From Arsukibacterium tuosuense (GTDB lineage Bacteria; Pseudomonadota; Gammaproteobacteria; Enterobacterales; Alteromonadaceae): a stretch of 64,000 nucleotides of DNA. Below are positions 8,897-18,558 of this stretch, one piece after another (positions within the stretch are counted from its first letter, which is position 1; each line of letters starts with the position of its first letter). The stretch lies in NCBI RefSeq assembly GCF_900215315.1, contig NZ_OBEB01000007.1, positions 124,001-188,000 on the forward strand, in the 5' to 3' direction. The notes below the pieces were generated by a model that was given only the letters and a program-made list of their open reading frames with translations, made no database searches and had not been told where the DNA came from. The position numbers were made by a program, and so were the translations under genes.

Positions 8897-9607
8897 ATGG
8901 AACAGAATAAAGTAGTCGCGCTAAATAAAGAACAACACGCCAAGACCAAAATCAGCAATGTTAATGCATTCAGCCATGTTGCCAATCAACATATGTTACC
9001 CGTAGTGGTACAGGAGTTTGTGGTGGCGGGTGCTGAGTTTCCGGTTGTTTTTGTTAAAGATGGCCAGAATGACAGCTATCAGCCTGTGGTGTTGCTGGGT
9101 TTAGCGGCTAACCAGAACCTGGTAATCGACGACGGTAAATGGCAGGCGCTTTACGTGCCACGGGTAGCGCGCAATTATCCACTGGTGCTGGTGCAACCTG
9201 AACCAAAAAGTGACCGCTTAGTAATAGCATTAGATGAAGCGTCAGAGCGGGTTAATGAAACCGACGGTGTGTCATTGTTTAAAGAAGATGGCAGCGAGAC
9301 TGATTACCTGGCCGATCGGAAAAAGCAAATGGGTGAGTACGTTGAATTCAGCCGGATGACCCGTGGTTTCAGTGAAAAATTAAAGAGCCTGGATCTGATT
9401 AAAGAGCAGGTATTGACCATTACTATCGACGGTGAACCGCGCAATATTAATGGTATTCATATGATCGACGAGAAAAAGCTGAACGAGCTGGGAGATGACG
9501 TGTTCCTGGAGCTGCGCAAGTTAGGCTTCCTGACAGCCATTTATGCCCACCTGATGTCACTGCAACATACTCAGAAACTGGTGCAAAAGCTGGCTAAGCC
9601 GGTCTGA
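8897..9607 (+). CDS. SapC family protein
   Basis: A 236-residue SapC-family protein. Characteristic stretches are HMLPVVVQEFVVAGAEFPVV (near residues 32-52), WQALYVPRVARNYPLVL, LFKEDGSETDYLADRKK and a C-terminal helical part. SapC was first described with the Campylobacter S-layer locus, yet homologues are recurrent in TonB-receptor sugar loci, where their function is unknown. There is no signal peptide or membrane segment, so the protein is probably cytosolic. The start codon has only a weak ribosome binding site. The gene ends the receptor-cupin-SapC unit and is followed by a hairpin terminator at 9626-9654. Confidence 0.82.
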   Translation: MEQNKVVALNKEQHAKTKISNVNAFSHVANQHMLPVVVQEFVVAGAEFPVVFVKDGQNDSYQPVVLLGLAANQNLVIDDGKWQALYVPRVARNYPLVLVQPEPKSDRLVIALDEASERVNETDGVSLFKEDGSETDYLADRKKQMGEYVEFSRMTRGFSEKLKSLDLIKEQVLTITIDGEPRNINGIHMIDEKKLNELGDDVFLELRKLGFLTAIYAHLMSLQHTQKLVQKLAKPV

Positions 9608-9625
9608 TTGCAATATCTGATATTG

Positions 9626-9654
9626 AAAACGGCACCGTGCAGGTGCCGTTTTTG
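9626..9654. terminator. Bidirectional terminator, sapC / hexosaminidase
   Basis: ACGGCACC pairs with GGTGCCGT around a five-base loop, with A- and T-runs on either side. It lies between convergent genes ending at 9607 and 9687. Confidence 0.8.
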
Positions 9655-9686
9655 TTAGTACAGATAAATTAATTGAATAATCAGAT

Positions 9687-12254
9687 TCAGAGTTTAATAA
9701 CTCTGCTGCTGACCTCACCAAGCCTGCTGCGTAACCACACGTGCTGCTGAACTACCGTAATAACCTGTTGATAGCGCTGCCAGCTCTGGCCCTGATCGAC
9801 ACTGTACTCAATAGTCAGACCAGGCCAGGCCGTGCTCGCTTTAACTATTCCATTGTCGCGTATGGCGCCTGGCGGCGGTAAATAATGTCCGCTGTTACTT
9901 CGTTGCAACTTCGGCAATTCATAACTGACCAGACGCTGACTGAATTGATGCCAGTCGTTACGGGCAGCGCTACTTGCCTTATCAGGTTCCCAGCTGGCTT
10001 TATGCCAGGCCCGCTCAGCCAGAGCAATTAACCGGGGGTAAAGCATTTGCTCCAGTTGCGCTGCAGTGCGAACGGTTTCACTCCACAGCTGGCCCTGAAT
10101 ACCCAGCATATGCTGCGGCTTTTCCAGCTGTGGCAACTCCCGGCCCAGTAAGGCGGCTAAATCTGTAATAGCGCTGCCGTCGCGGGTGAATTCGGCGTTG
10201 TGATACAGATGATCGGGCCGGTAGAAAAATACTTTCTCTGTATCAGTATAACGGGCAGCCCAGTAGTAACCACGCTCTGCCGGGTGCGCCTCCTGCGGGT
10301 GGTCAAAGTACAGGTTCGTTCCTGGCGATTGCACCACATCATAACCGGCATTCGCAAACAGATAGGCTCTGTCGCCATAACCCCATTCCCAGATATTATC
10401 CCAGGCGTTTACCACCACTTGCGGGTTTTTGAATTGTTCCCGGGCAAAAGGCTGGGCAGGGGTCGCCATTAAACCATCTTCCCAGGCAGCTAAGGCTAAG
10501 CCCCGCTGCGCCGCCAGTTCGGCGACCCGGTTAATAAAGTAGGGTTTTAAATCAGCCACACTGTTAACCCCATTGTCAGGGATAGCAATGAGCTGCTGAC
10601 ATGCCGGTGAGCCCTGCCAGGAGCCTTTGGCAACTTCATCACCGCCCATATGAAACAACCGCAGCGGTGTACCTGCGTCCAGATGCATTTGCTGCAGTTC
10701 ACCAACAACTTTATCAACAAACTGATAGCTTGACTCCAGACAAACGTTTACCGAATTATCGTTATAGTTTTGCACCGTCAGGTAGTCAGACTGGTCGTGT
10801 TCCTCTGTCAGCCGGTAGTGGTTCGCCTGCTCTGGCTGCTCGGCCAGATTCAGCCGCTGATAACGCGCTTCCATTGCTTTAATAGCGGCACGGGCGTGGC
10901 CAGGTAAGTCAATCTCCGGAATCACCTCTATATGATGTGCCCGGGCATGGCGTAGTAACTGAATATATTGTTCGTGGCTATAGTAACCATTGCCAGAGCC
11001 ACTGGTGTGTGGACCCGTACCCAGCTGAGTCAGCAGGCAGTGCTGCTCGGTTAAATCAAAGCAGCGAAATGCCCCCAACTCCGTCAGCTCGGGTAAGCCC
11101 GGAATTTCAAGGCGCCAGCCCTCATCCTCAGTCAGATGCAGATGTAATTTATTCAGTTTGTAACGGGCCATTTGTTCAATCAGCCGCAGGGTGACATCGA
11201 ACCCATGAAAGTTCCGGCCCATATCGTAGTGCATACCGCGCCATTGATAACGGGGTTGGTCAATAATCTGCAGTCGTGGCAAGCGCACCTTGGTTGTGGC
11301 GCGTTCAGTAACAGGCAAAAGTGCCAGTAAACTCTGAATGCCATAAAATACCCCGGCACTATCGGCACCGGTAATCTCAATTACGTCAGCGTTAATCTGT
11401 AACGTGTAGCTTTCAGCAGCCATTCGCTCATCGGTTTGTGACAAAGCCAGCCGGATTTGCTGTTTGCGCTTTGCCTGAACAAGGGCAATATCGCCGTCAA
11501 AGTACTGTTGCAACTGCTGTTGTAAGTACTGACCTTCCTGTTCTAATGCAGCGCTGACATTAACTTGCCACTGGCTGCTTATCGTTGTGCTGCCAGGCTG
11601 AGTTTGTGACTGTTGGGGTGTGGGAATAATCCGTTGCTGCAGCTGAGTGTCTGTTAACAATGGCTCATCTGTTGGTAGCTGTTGCTTATAACGTTGCTGG
11701 TTGGTCATAGTGGCAAATTTGTCGCCATCACCTATATTACGCAGTAGCTGCTGTGGCTTGGTCAACGGCCGGACAAAGCGGCTGAAATCCTCACTGTCGG
11801 TATTGGCAAATATTTCCGGAGTGAGCCCATGGGCAACAATAAATGCCCGCGGCATAAAGTCGCTGTAGCTGATGATCCAGGGTGCAGAGTGGAAATGCAG
11901 TTGTGACTGCGCGCCAACGGCCAGGCCTTTAAAATCTTCGGTTGGCGAGATACGATGCAAATCACCCTGAATATGCTGCAAAGTCAGGCCAGCCTGTTCT
12001 GTACTATTGAGCCGGCGTACCATATGCAGATAAATGCTCCAGTCTGCCGACCCGCCAGGTAAGGGGTGTGCTGATTTGTTTATCAGACTAATACTGCCTT
12101 TAAAGGTGCCAGGCTCGGCCAGTAAATTTGATTCAACGGCAAACCACAGTTCAGCACCGTTGGCAAAATTAGCTAATTCGCTTTGGCTATTAATGGCTGC
12201 CTTGCAATTCAAACTTATAAACCCTATAAAAATCAATATGTAAATTTGACGCAT
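9687..12254 (-). CDS. Beta-N-acetylhexosaminidase (GH20, chitobiase)
   Basis: An 855-residue secreted enzyme. A signal peptide (MRQIYILIFIGFISLNCKAA) is followed by an N-terminal CHB-type domain to about residue 180, the GH20 alpha/beta domain from about 230, the catalytic barrel (YQWRGMHYDMGRNF at about 337; HLHLTEDEGW) and the acid pair Asp539-Glu540 in HMGGDE. A small C-terminal domain ends in a beta-rich tail. GH20 enzymes with this layout split chitobiose and chitooligomers to GlcNAc in the periplasm. SLNC near residue 17 is a poor lipobox because Asn precedes the Cys. The gene diverges from nagK with an operator between them. Confidence 0.92.
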   Translation of the reverse strand: MRQIYILIFIGFISLNCKAAINSQSELANFANGAELWFAVESNLLAEPGTFKGSISLINKSAHPLPGGSADWSIYLHMVRRLNSTEQAGLTLQHIQGDLHRISPTEDFKGLAVGAQSQLHFHSAPWIISYSDFMPRAFIVAHGLTPEIFANTDSEDFSRFVRPLTKPQQLLRNIGDGDKFATMTNQQRYKQQLPTDEPLLTDTQLQQRIIPTPQQSQTQPGSTTISSQWQVNVSAALEQEGQYLQQQLQQYFDGDIALVQAKRKQQIRLALSQTDERMAAESYTLQINADVIEITGADSAGVFYGIQSLLALLPVTERATTKVRLPRLQIIDQPRYQWRGMHYDMGRNFHGFDVTLRLIEQMARYKLNKLHLHLTEDEGWRLEIPGLPELTELGAFRCFDLTEQHCLLTQLGTGPHTSGSGNGYYSHEQYIQLLRHARAHHIEVIPEIDLPGHARAAIKAMEARYQRLNLAEQPEQANHYRLTEEHDQSDYLTVQNYNDNSVNVCLESSYQFVDKVVGELQQMHLDAGTPLRLFHMGGDEVAKGSWQGSPACQQLIAIPDNGVNSVADLKPYFINRVAELAAQRGLALAAWEDGLMATPAQPFAREQFKNPQVVVNAWDNIWEWGYGDRAYLFANAGYDVVQSPGTNLYFDHPQEAHPAERGYYWAARYTDTEKVFFYRPDHLYHNAEFTRDGSAITDLAALLGRELPQLEKPQHMLGIQGQLWSETVRTAAQLEQMLYPRLIALAERAWHKASWEPDKASSAARNDWHQFSQRLVSYELPKLQRSNSGHYLPPPGAIRDNGIVKASTAWPGLTIEYSVDQGQSWQRYQQVITVVQQHVWLRSRLGEVSSRVIKL

Positions 12255-12347
12255 TTACCTGCTCCTGGCGTTGCTGGAAAAAATCCGGCTGAAAATTAAA
12301 CAAGGCTCTTGTTATTTGTCAGATTTATTATATGCTGAAAAACAAAA

Positions 12348-12361
12348 TGACAACGCTGTCA
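12348..12361. promoter_or_regulatory. NagR-type operator (copy 2)
   Basis: TGACAACGCTGTCA, identical to the site before the TonB receptor. It lies between the divergent hexosaminidase (start 12254) and nagK (start 12473), so a single site can control both units. Confidence 0.85.
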
Positions 12362-12472
12362 ATTTGGCAAAGACTTATGCTAAAGTCAAGCTTCAGCCAA
12401 TTAAACCGCTTAGGTTACAGCACGGCAAGGCAAATTGAGTGAACCACGCCGACTCAGGAAAGAGGATCCAGG

Positions 12473-13387
12473 ATGAGGACAGAGGTACCAACACAACAAC
12501 CCTTGTATTTAGGCATCGATGGTGGCGGCAGTAAATGCCGGGTGGTGCTTATGGCAGCGGATGAGCGCGTGCTGGGTGAGGGTTTGTCAGGTCCGGCGAA
12601 TCCGCTGCGTGGTATGCAATTGGCTACGGCGTCTATTATCGATGCTACAAAGCAGGCATTAGATAGCGCCGGCCTGCCACACAGTGCAATGGCAAAACTG
12701 GTGGTTGGGGCAGGGCTGGCTGGGGTTAATTTGCCAGAGTACTATCAGTTATTTTCGGCCTGGCAACACCCTTTTGCCAGTTTACACCTGACCAGCGACT
12801 TACATATTGCCTGTATTGGTGCGCACCAGGGACAGGATGGTGCTGTGCTTATCTGCGGTACCGGCTCCTGCGGCCTGGCGGCGGTGAAAGGCCAGCTGCT
12901 GGAAGTTGGTGGCCATGGTTTTCCCTACGGCGATAATGGCAGTGGTGCATGGTTCGGCTTGCAGCTATTGCAGCAGGTGCTTCGCAGTAAAGATCAGTTG
13001 ATTGAACCAACCTTGCTGACGGAACTGTTGCAGGCAGAAGTGGCATGTAATGATACCTTACGACTAGTGTCACATTTTATGAATGCCAGCCCTACTGACT
13101 ACGCCCGGCTGGCACCGCTGGTATTTACTGCGGCAGAGCATGGTGATGCTGTCGCCCGGCAAATAGTTGAGCAAGGTGCCGGCCATATTAATGCGATTGC
13201 CGAGCGGTTACTGACTATTGATCCTCAGGCCTTGTGTTTAATCGGTGGTCTGGCATATAAAGTAGAACCTTATCTTGCATCAGCGGTGCGTCAATTGGTG
13301 GTGCCAGCGTCCCAGCCGCCGGAACATGGCGCAGTATGGTTTGCCAGGCAAGCGATTGCCAGCGCTGTTGAAACCGGAACGACATAA
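12473..13387 (+). CDS. nagK: N-acetylglucosamine kinase (BadF/BadG type)
   Basis: A 304-residue sugar kinase of the BadF/BadG/BcrA/BcrD ATPase family, which phosphorylates cytosolic GlcNAc to GlcNAc-6-phosphate. The phosphate-1 loop LGIDGGGSKCRVVL lies at about residues 13-26; VLICGTGSCG (about 125) and GGHGFPYGDNGSGAWFG follow, with the adenosine motif LCLIGGLA near 256. This is the non-PTS kinase used when GlcNAc enters through a permease such as NagP. The stop and the next start share an A (TAATG), so nagK and nagA are translationally coupled. It is the first gene of nagK-nagA-nagP behind an operator. Confidence 0.9.
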   Translation: MRTEVPTQQPLYLGIDGGGSKCRVVLMAADERVLGEGLSGPANPLRGMQLATASIIDATKQALDSAGLPHSAMAKLVVGAGLAGVNLPEYYQLFSAWQHPFASLHLTSDLHIACIGAHQGQDGAVLICGTGSCGLAAVKGQLLEVGGHGFPYGDNGSGAWFGLQLLQQVLRSKDQLIEPTLLTELLQAEVACNDTLRLVSHFMNASPTDYARLAPLVFTAAEHGDAVARQIVEQGAGHINAIAERLLTIDPQALCLIGGLAYKVEPYLASAVRQLVVPASQPPEHGAVWFARQAIASAVETGTT

Positions 13388-14556
13388 TGAATAAATTATC
13401 TGAACAGGACGGCAGCAATAACAGTGTTGCTGTCGCTTCGCTTTTTGATGGGAATGCCTGGCACAGCAATGTTGAGCTAAGCTGGCGCGAGGGCGTGATT
13501 ACCGGTATTAAGCCCGCCATCGGGACTGTGCTCACGGGCACTCTGGTACCGGGCTTTATTGATTTACAGGTCAATGGCGGTGGTGGTGTGCTGTTTAATA
13601 CTGCGCCGACTTTGCTAACCTTGCGCAGCATGGTGCAGGCGCATGCCCGCTTTGGCACCTGCGCAATGTTACCGACCGTGATTACCGATTCTGTTGAAGT
13701 TATGCAACGAACTGCTGATGTAGTGGCACAGGCTATTGCCGCCAAGCTACCAGGGATCATTGGCCTGCATTTTGAAGGTCCACATTTATCTGTGCCGAAA
13801 AAAGGCGTCCATCCGGCCGAGCATATCCGGCCATTGTCAGCGGCCGAGCTGGCACTGTATCAGCGCACTGATATTGGCATTAAGCTGATTACCGTAGCAC
13901 CGGAAAATGTCACGCCACAACAAATCAAACAATTGACAGCAGCGGGTATGCAGGTTTGGCTCGGGCATTCTAATGCCGACGCCGCTACTGTACAGCAGGC
14001 GCTGGCCGCCGGGGCCCGGGGTTTTACTCATTTGTATAACGCCATGTCGCCGCTTACCTCACGGGAGCCGGGCATGGTAGGTGTGGCGCTGACTGATGCA
14101 GACAGCTGGTGTGGCATTATTCTGGACGGTCTGCACTTGCATCCGACAGCCGCCAAACTGGCGCTGGCCGCCAAGCCTAAAGGCAAGGTCGTACTGGTGA
14201 CTGATGCGATGGCACCGGTTGGCACCGATGATACTGAATTTGCTTTTTTTAGCGGTAAGGTGGTGCGCGAAGGTAACAAGCTAACTAACGAAGCCGGTGC
14301 GCTGGCAGGTTCAGTACTGGATATGGCCAGTGCCGTGCGCTACGCGGTTGAGGTATTGGCGGTTGAACCGGGCGAAGCCTTGCGAATGGCAGCGCTTTAT
14401 CCGGCTGAGGCATTGGGCCGCGCCGACAATTACGGCCGGCTGCGCAACGGTTTTCAGGCCGATATGGTATTGCTGGATGAGCATTATCAGGTGCAGCAAA
14501 ACTGGATGGCCGGCAACAGTGTTTATCAGGCGCATCCGGCTGAGCAGCTCAAATGA
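13387..14556 (+). CDS. nagA: N-acetylglucosamine-6-phosphate deacetylase
   Basis: A 389-residue amidohydrolase-fold enzyme converting GlcNAc-6-phosphate to glucosamine-6-phosphate and acetate. Visible are PGFIDLQVNGGGGV (about residues 55-68), the metal-ligand motif HFEGPHLS (about 131), GHSNADA, the THLYNAMSP histidine and the catalytic aspartate in VLVTDAMAPVG. It overlaps the nagK stop codon and precedes nagP by 25 bases. Length is normal for the family. Confidence 0.94.
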   Translation: MNKLSEQDGSNNSVAVASLFDGNAWHSNVELSWREGVITGIKPAIGTVLTGTLVPGFIDLQVNGGGGVLFNTAPTLLTLRSMVQAHARFGTCAMLPTVITDSVEVMQRTADVVAQAIAAKLPGIIGLHFEGPHLSVPKKGVHPAEHIRPLSAAELALYQRTDIGIKLITVAPENVTPQQIKQLTAAGMQVWLGHSNADAATVQQALAAGARGFTHLYNAMSPLTSREPGMVGVALTDADSWCGIILDGLHLHPTAAKLALAAKPKGKVVLVTDAMAPVGTDDTEFAFFSGKVVREGNKLTNEAGALAGSVLDMASAVRYAVEVLAVEPGEALRMAALYPAEALGRADNYGRLRNGFQADMVLLDEHYQVQQNWMAGNSVYQAHPAEQLK

Positions 14557-14581
14557 TTATAATAAAAGAGGACTACATATA

Positions 14582-15907
14582 ATGGAAAGATCTGTTGCCC
14601 GGCCAGTGAGCCATAGTAGTGTGTTACCAATGATAATTATCGGTATCTTATTTTTTATCTTTGGTTTTGTAACCTGGTTAAATGGCTCTCTGATCCCGTT
14701 TTTAAAAATTGTTTGCGAGCTGAACGAGTTCCAGGCCTTACTGGTTACTTTTGCGTTTTATATTGCCTACGTCGTAATGGCGCTGCCCATGTCATTTGTC
14801 CTGAATAAAGTAGGGTATAAGAATGGCATGGTGCTGGGGTTATTGATCATGGCCATTGGTGCCATTTTGTTTATTCCGGCGGCGCAGACCTCGCACTATG
14901 CATTATTTTTAGCGGCTTTGTTCATTCTGGGAACCGGACTGACTATTCTGCAAACAGCATCTAACCCTTATATTGTCTGTATCGGCCCGCGGGAAAGTGC
15001 TGCCATGCGCATTAGTATTATGGGGTTGGTTAATAAAGGCGCTGGTTTTATTGTGCCCATTATCTTTACGGCCTGGGTGTTAACCGGCATGGAGCAATTT
15101 TCAGCAGAGGCATTGGCTGTGCTGACAGAGGCCGAGCGCAATATCCAGTTGGCTGAGCTATCAAACCGGCTGGTAACGCCTTATATCTATATGACGGTTG
15201 CCCTGCTGCTGCTGGCTGCCTTTGTCAAATTTTCCCCCTTACCCGAACTGAATTTAAATGACAGCGAGGATGATAACGCCACAAGTACATCCTGGACTGC
15301 TATTTTCAGTCATCCGCAACTGGTGTTGGGTGTTGTGGCATTATTTGTTTATGTTGGAGTCGAAGTTATTGCCGGCGACACTATCGGTTTATATGGGCAG
15401 GGACTGGGTGTGGCGCATTTTGGCGCGCTAACGTCATACACCATGGCTTTTATGGTACTGGGTTACCTGGTAGGTGTCTTCTGTATTCCTAAATACTTGT
15501 CGCAGGATCGGGCGTTGCAGGGGTCAGCTGTGTTCGGTTTATTGTTCACGCTCGGCGTGATTTTTGGTAATACCGGCAGTAGCTTGCTGGCAGATGTGCT
15601 GTTTGGCTGGAGTGGTATTCCGGTAGTGCCGGACACGGTAATGTTTCTGGCATTACTGGGCTTCGCCAACGCCCTGGTTTGGCCGGCAGTGTGGCCTCTG
15701 GCGTTGCAGGGGTTGGGTAAGTTAACCAGCACAGGCTCAGCGTTACTGATTATGGGCATTGCCGGAGGGGCAATATTGCCAATGGTTTATGGTTATCTGG
15801 CGCATAGCTCAGGTGACAGCCAGTTTGCTTACTGGATGATGCTGCCCTGTTACGCTTATATCCTGTTTTATGCTTTCAAAGGCCATAAGCTGCGGAACTG
15901 GGGTTAA
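14582..15907 (+). CDS. nagP: GlcNAc permease NagP (MFS, FucP-like)
   Basis: A 441-residue, 12-helix transporter of the FucP-like sugar:H+ symporter branch of the major facilitator superfamily, bringing GlcNAc across the inner membrane. The start is the ATG at 14582 after AAAAGAGGA; the frame is open further upstream inside nagA, but that extension is in another frame from nagA and is not translated. Motifs: FFIFGFVTWLNGSLIPFLK, ASNPYIVCIGPRESAAMRIS, and GVEVIAGDTIGLYG. Family and operon place support GlcNAc as substrate. It is the last gene of the operon and converges with coaD eight bases later. Confidence 0.9.
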   Translation: MERSVARPVSHSSVLPMIIIGILFFIFGFVTWLNGSLIPFLKIVCELNEFQALLVTFAFYIAYVVMALPMSFVLNKVGYKNGMVLGLLIMAIGAILFIPAAQTSHYALFLAALFILGTGLTILQTASNPYIVCIGPRESAAMRISIMGLVNKGAGFIVPIIFTAWVLTGMEQFSAEALAVLTEAERNIQLAELSNRLVTPYIYMTVALLLLAAFVKFSPLPELNLNDSEDDNATSTSWTAIFSHPQLVLGVVALFVYVGVEVIAGDTIGLYGQGLGVAHFGALTSYTMAFMVLGYLVGVFCIPKYLSQDRALQGSAVFGLLFTLGVIFGNTGSSLLADVLFGWSGIPVVPDTVMFLALLGFANALVWPAVWPLALQGLGKLTSTGSALLIMGIAGGAILPMVYGYLAHSSGDSQFAYWMMLPCYAYILFYAFKGHKLRNWG

Positions 15908-15914
15908 ACCATTT

Positions 15915-16400
15915 TCAGATTTTGCTGAACTTTGCTTTTAATGCCCGCTCAACATGAGCGGGCACAAAACTACTGATATCACCGCCATGACGACACACTT
16001 CTTTTACTAAAGTAGATGAAATAAAAGTATTTTTCTCTGAAGGCGTCATAAACAGACTATCCAGCTCAGGGTTTAGCTGGCGGTTCATGCTGGCCAGCTG
16101 AAACTCGTATTCGTAGTCAGCCACTGCCCGTACGCCCCGCAACAAGACCTGAGCATGCTGCTCTTTGGCAAACTGGGCCAGTAAACCGGAAAAGCCAATA
16201 ACCTGTACATTGCGACAATCTGCAAAGGCTTGCTCAGCCAGTTGCACCCGTTCATTCAGGCTGAATAATGGCTGTTTACTGGGGTTTGATGCTACCCCAA
16301 CCACTACTGAATCAAACAGCCGGGCTGCCCGCAATACCAGATCGCTGTGGCCATTGGTTAGTGGGTCAAAGGTGCCGGGGTAAATGGCTTTTACTTTCAT
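15915..16400 (-). CDS. coaD: Phosphopantetheine adenylyltransferase
   Basis: A 161-residue nucleotidyltransferase for the fourth step of coenzyme A synthesis (4'-phosphopantetheine plus ATP gives dephospho-CoA). Signature pieces are [15 protein letters not shown] (residues 8-22, with the TxGH motif), [14 protein letters not shown] and [17 protein letters not shown]. Length is that of E. coli CoaD. A short palindrome (TGCCCGCTC...GAGCGGGCA) sits inside the 3' end but lacks a U-tract and is not called a terminator. Confidence 0.96.
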   Translation of the reverse strand: MKVKAIYPGTFDPLTNGHSDLVLRAARLFDSVVVGVASNPSKQPLFSLNERVQLAEQAFADCRNVQVIGFSGLLAQFAKEQHAQVLLRGVRAVADYEYEFQLASMNRQLNPELDSLFMTPSEKNTFISSTLVKEVCRHGGDISSFVPAHVERALKAKFSKI

Positions 16401-16536
16401 ATGGTATGTACTTTCATAATAGTTTGCTTATGTTATCGCCAGCTGACATCTCTGCAGTGTAAGCGACTAGAGTTTTTAGTCAGTTTGGCGTTACTATAGC
16501 AAACAACTATACCAACAAAGAAGCTTAGCTGCCGAC

Positions 16537-17199
16537 ATGGAAAAAAAGCTCAGAACCAAAGATAAAATTCTGCAAGCCAGTATCGCGCTGTTTAACGAAG
16601 TCGGGGAACGTCAGGTTACGACCAATCATATTGCCGCTCACTTAGGAATCAGCCCGGGGAATTTGTATTATCATTTTCGGAATAAAGAAGACATAGTCCG
16701 GCAAATTTTTAAAGAGTATGCCAAGTTACTGGAAACCCGGATAAAACCGCCTTCTGCCGAGAAAGAAGCACTGGATGCGCTGGCAGAGTATCTGGATGTG
16801 GTGTTTGAATTGATGTGGCGTTTTCATTTTTTCTACGCCAATCTGCCCGATATTCTGGCCCGGGACATTGCTTTACAGCAGGATTATGCCCGGGTGCAAC
16901 AAGGGGTGCTGGAGCGCGTGATCTCGGTGCTAAAGGCACTGAAAGCTAAAGCAGTGATTGAAATTGCCGACGAAGATATCACTGGCTTTGCCCACAGCAT
17001 TAAATTGTTGGTTACCTTCTGGATCAGTTATCTGAAAACCCAGGCACCGGATAAACCGATAAATCAGGCCAGTGTCTATCAGGGGGTGTTAAAGGTGCTG
17101 CTATTATTTAAACCTTACGCCACCGCTCATGCCTTACCGAGGATCAGTAATTTGCAGCAACACTATGCTAATCTGGCCGGTGCAGATCAGACCAGCTAA
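16537..17199 (+). CDS. TetR-family transcriptional regulator
   Basis: A 220-residue TetR regulator. The N-terminal helix-turn-helix (residues 5-50: DKILQASIALFNEVGE, TTNHIAAHLGISPGNLYYHF) is canonical; the all-helical C-terminal domain (about 70-200) is the ligand and dimer part and resembles regulators of unknown ligand found in Alteromonadales. It lies just upstream of kbl-tdh with a 148-base gap, and diverges from coaD. Control of threonine degradation is possible but unproven. Confidence 0.85.
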   Translation: MEKKLRTKDKILQASIALFNEVGERQVTTNHIAAHLGISPGNLYYHFRNKEDIVRQIFKEYAKLLETRIKPPSAEKEALDALAEYLDVVFELMWRFHFFYANLPDILARDIALQQDYARVQQGVLERVISVLKALKAKAVIEIADEDITGFAHSIKLLVTFWISYLKTQAPDKPINQASVYQGVLKVLLLFKPYATAHALPRISNLQQHYANLAGADQTS

Positions 17200-17347
17200 T
17201 GAAAACAGCCGCGCTTGTATCTGATTATTTACAGCTGTAAAACTGCCAGCTACTACACTTAATGGCGAAACGCTGCAGAGCAGCGTGTTAACCATTACAA
17301 TGTGCATCCTTTAAAACCGCCCAGACCATCGCCAATCAGGAGGCCGC

Positions 17348-18544
17348 ATGCGCAATAGCGCTTTTCTGCAACATCTACAACACCAAATCGAAGACGTAAC
17401 CGCTGAAGGGTTATTTAAGGCAGAGCGGATTATCTCCTCCCAGCAGCAAGCGGATGTCACAGTGGGCGGCACTCAGGTACTGAATTTCTGTGCCAATAAT
17501 TATCTGGGCCTGGCGAACCACCCGGATCTGATTGCTGCGGCAAAACAAGGCCTTGACAGTCATGGCTTTGGGGTAGCATCAGTGCGTTTTATTTGTGGTA
17601 CCCAGGATATTCATAAAACCCTGGAAGCAAAAGTCAGCGAGTTTCTGGGTACAGAAGGCACCATTCTTTATTCGTCTTGCTTTGATGCTAACGGTGGTTT
17701 GTTTGAAACCATTTTAACTGCAGAAGACGCCGTTATTTCTGACGCGCTTAATCATGCTTCGATTATTGATGGTGTGCGTTTGTGCAAAGCAAAACGTTAT
17801 CGTTATGCCAATAACGATATGACAGATCTGGAAGCGCAGCTAAAGCAAGCTGATGCAGATGGTGCCCGCTTTAAACTGATCGCCACCGACGGTGTGTTTT
17901 CGATGGATGGTATTATTGCTGACTTAAAAGCGATATGTGATCTGGCCGACAAATATAATGCCATGGTTATGGTTGACGACAGCCATGCGGTTGGCTTTGT
18001 CGGTAAAAAGGGCCGCGGCACTCATGAGTACTGCGATGTCCTTGAGCGGGTAGATATTATTACCGGAACTCTTGGCAAAGCACTTGGTGGGGCGTCGGGC
18101 GGCTTCACTTCCGGTAAAAAAGAAGTGATTGCCTGGCTGCGTCAGCGCTCACGGCCGTATTTATTTTCAAATTCGCTGGCGCCGTCCATTGTTACCGCGT
18201 CAATTAAGGTGCTGGATATGCTGGCGTCGGGCGATGCCCTGCGCGCTAAACTGTGGGATAACGCCAATTATTTCCGGGAAAAAATGTCAGCTGCTGGCTT
18301 TACCCTGGCAGGGAAAGACCATGCGATTATTCCGGTGATGCTGGGCGATGCCAAAGTTGCAGCCGAAATGGCAAAACGCATGCTGGCGGAAGGAATTTAT
18401 GTCGTTGGTTTTTCGTTCCCGGTGGTGCCAAAAGGTCAGGCCCGAATTCGCACCCAGATTTCTGCAGCACACAGCAAAGCGCAACTGGATAAGGCTATTG
18501 ATGCCTTTATCCGGATTGGTAAAGACATGGGCGTGATCGCATAA
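17348..18544 (+). CDS. kbl: Glycine C-acetyltransferase (2-amino-3-ketobutyrate CoA ligase)
   Basis: A 398-residue PLP enzyme that cleaves 2-amino-3-ketobutyrate with CoA to glycine and acetyl-CoA, the second step of threonine degradation. Motifs: [13 protein letters not shown] (about residue 48), [35 protein letters not shown] (PLP-ring Asp), and [13 protein letters not shown] with the Schiff-base lysine near 243. The start follows AGGAGG. It is 14 bases upstream of tdh; the two act in sequence. Confidence 0.96.
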   Translation: MRNSAFLQHLQHQIEDVTAEGLFKAERIISSQQQADVTVGGTQVLNFCANNYLGLANHPDLIAAAKQGLDSHGFGVASVRFICGTQDIHKTLEAKVSEFLGTEGTILYSSCFDANGGLFETILTAEDAVISDALNHASIIDGVRLCKAKRYRYANNDMTDLEAQLKQADADGARFKLIATDGVFSMDGIIADLKAICDLADKYNAMVMVDDSHAVGFVGKKGRGTHEYCDVLERVDIITGTLGKALGGASGGFTSGKKEVIAWLRQRSRPYLFSNSLAPSIVTASIKVLDMLASGDALRAKLWDNANYFREKMSAAGFTLAGKDHAIIPVMLGDAKVAAEMAKRMLAEGIYVVGFSFPVVPKGQARIRTQISAAHSKAQLDKAIDAFIRIGKDMGVIA

Positions 18545-18558
18545 GGGCGGGACGTAAA

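Noticed and set aside
8715..8915. 66-codon open frame between cupin and sapC
   Set aside because: It overlaps sapC, has no good ribosome binding site, no known domain and an Ala/Asn-rich random look.
13215..13760. 181-codon minus-strand frame over nagK and nagA
   Set aside because: Antisense shadow of two certain genes, no domain.
14297..14581. 95-codon upstream extension of nagP
   Set aside because: Lies within nagA in another frame; a proper ribosome binding site (AAAAGAGGA) supports the ATG at 14582.
15943..15965. Nine-pair palindrome near the 3' end of coaD
   Set aside because: No T-tract on either strand, within coding sequence; not a terminator.
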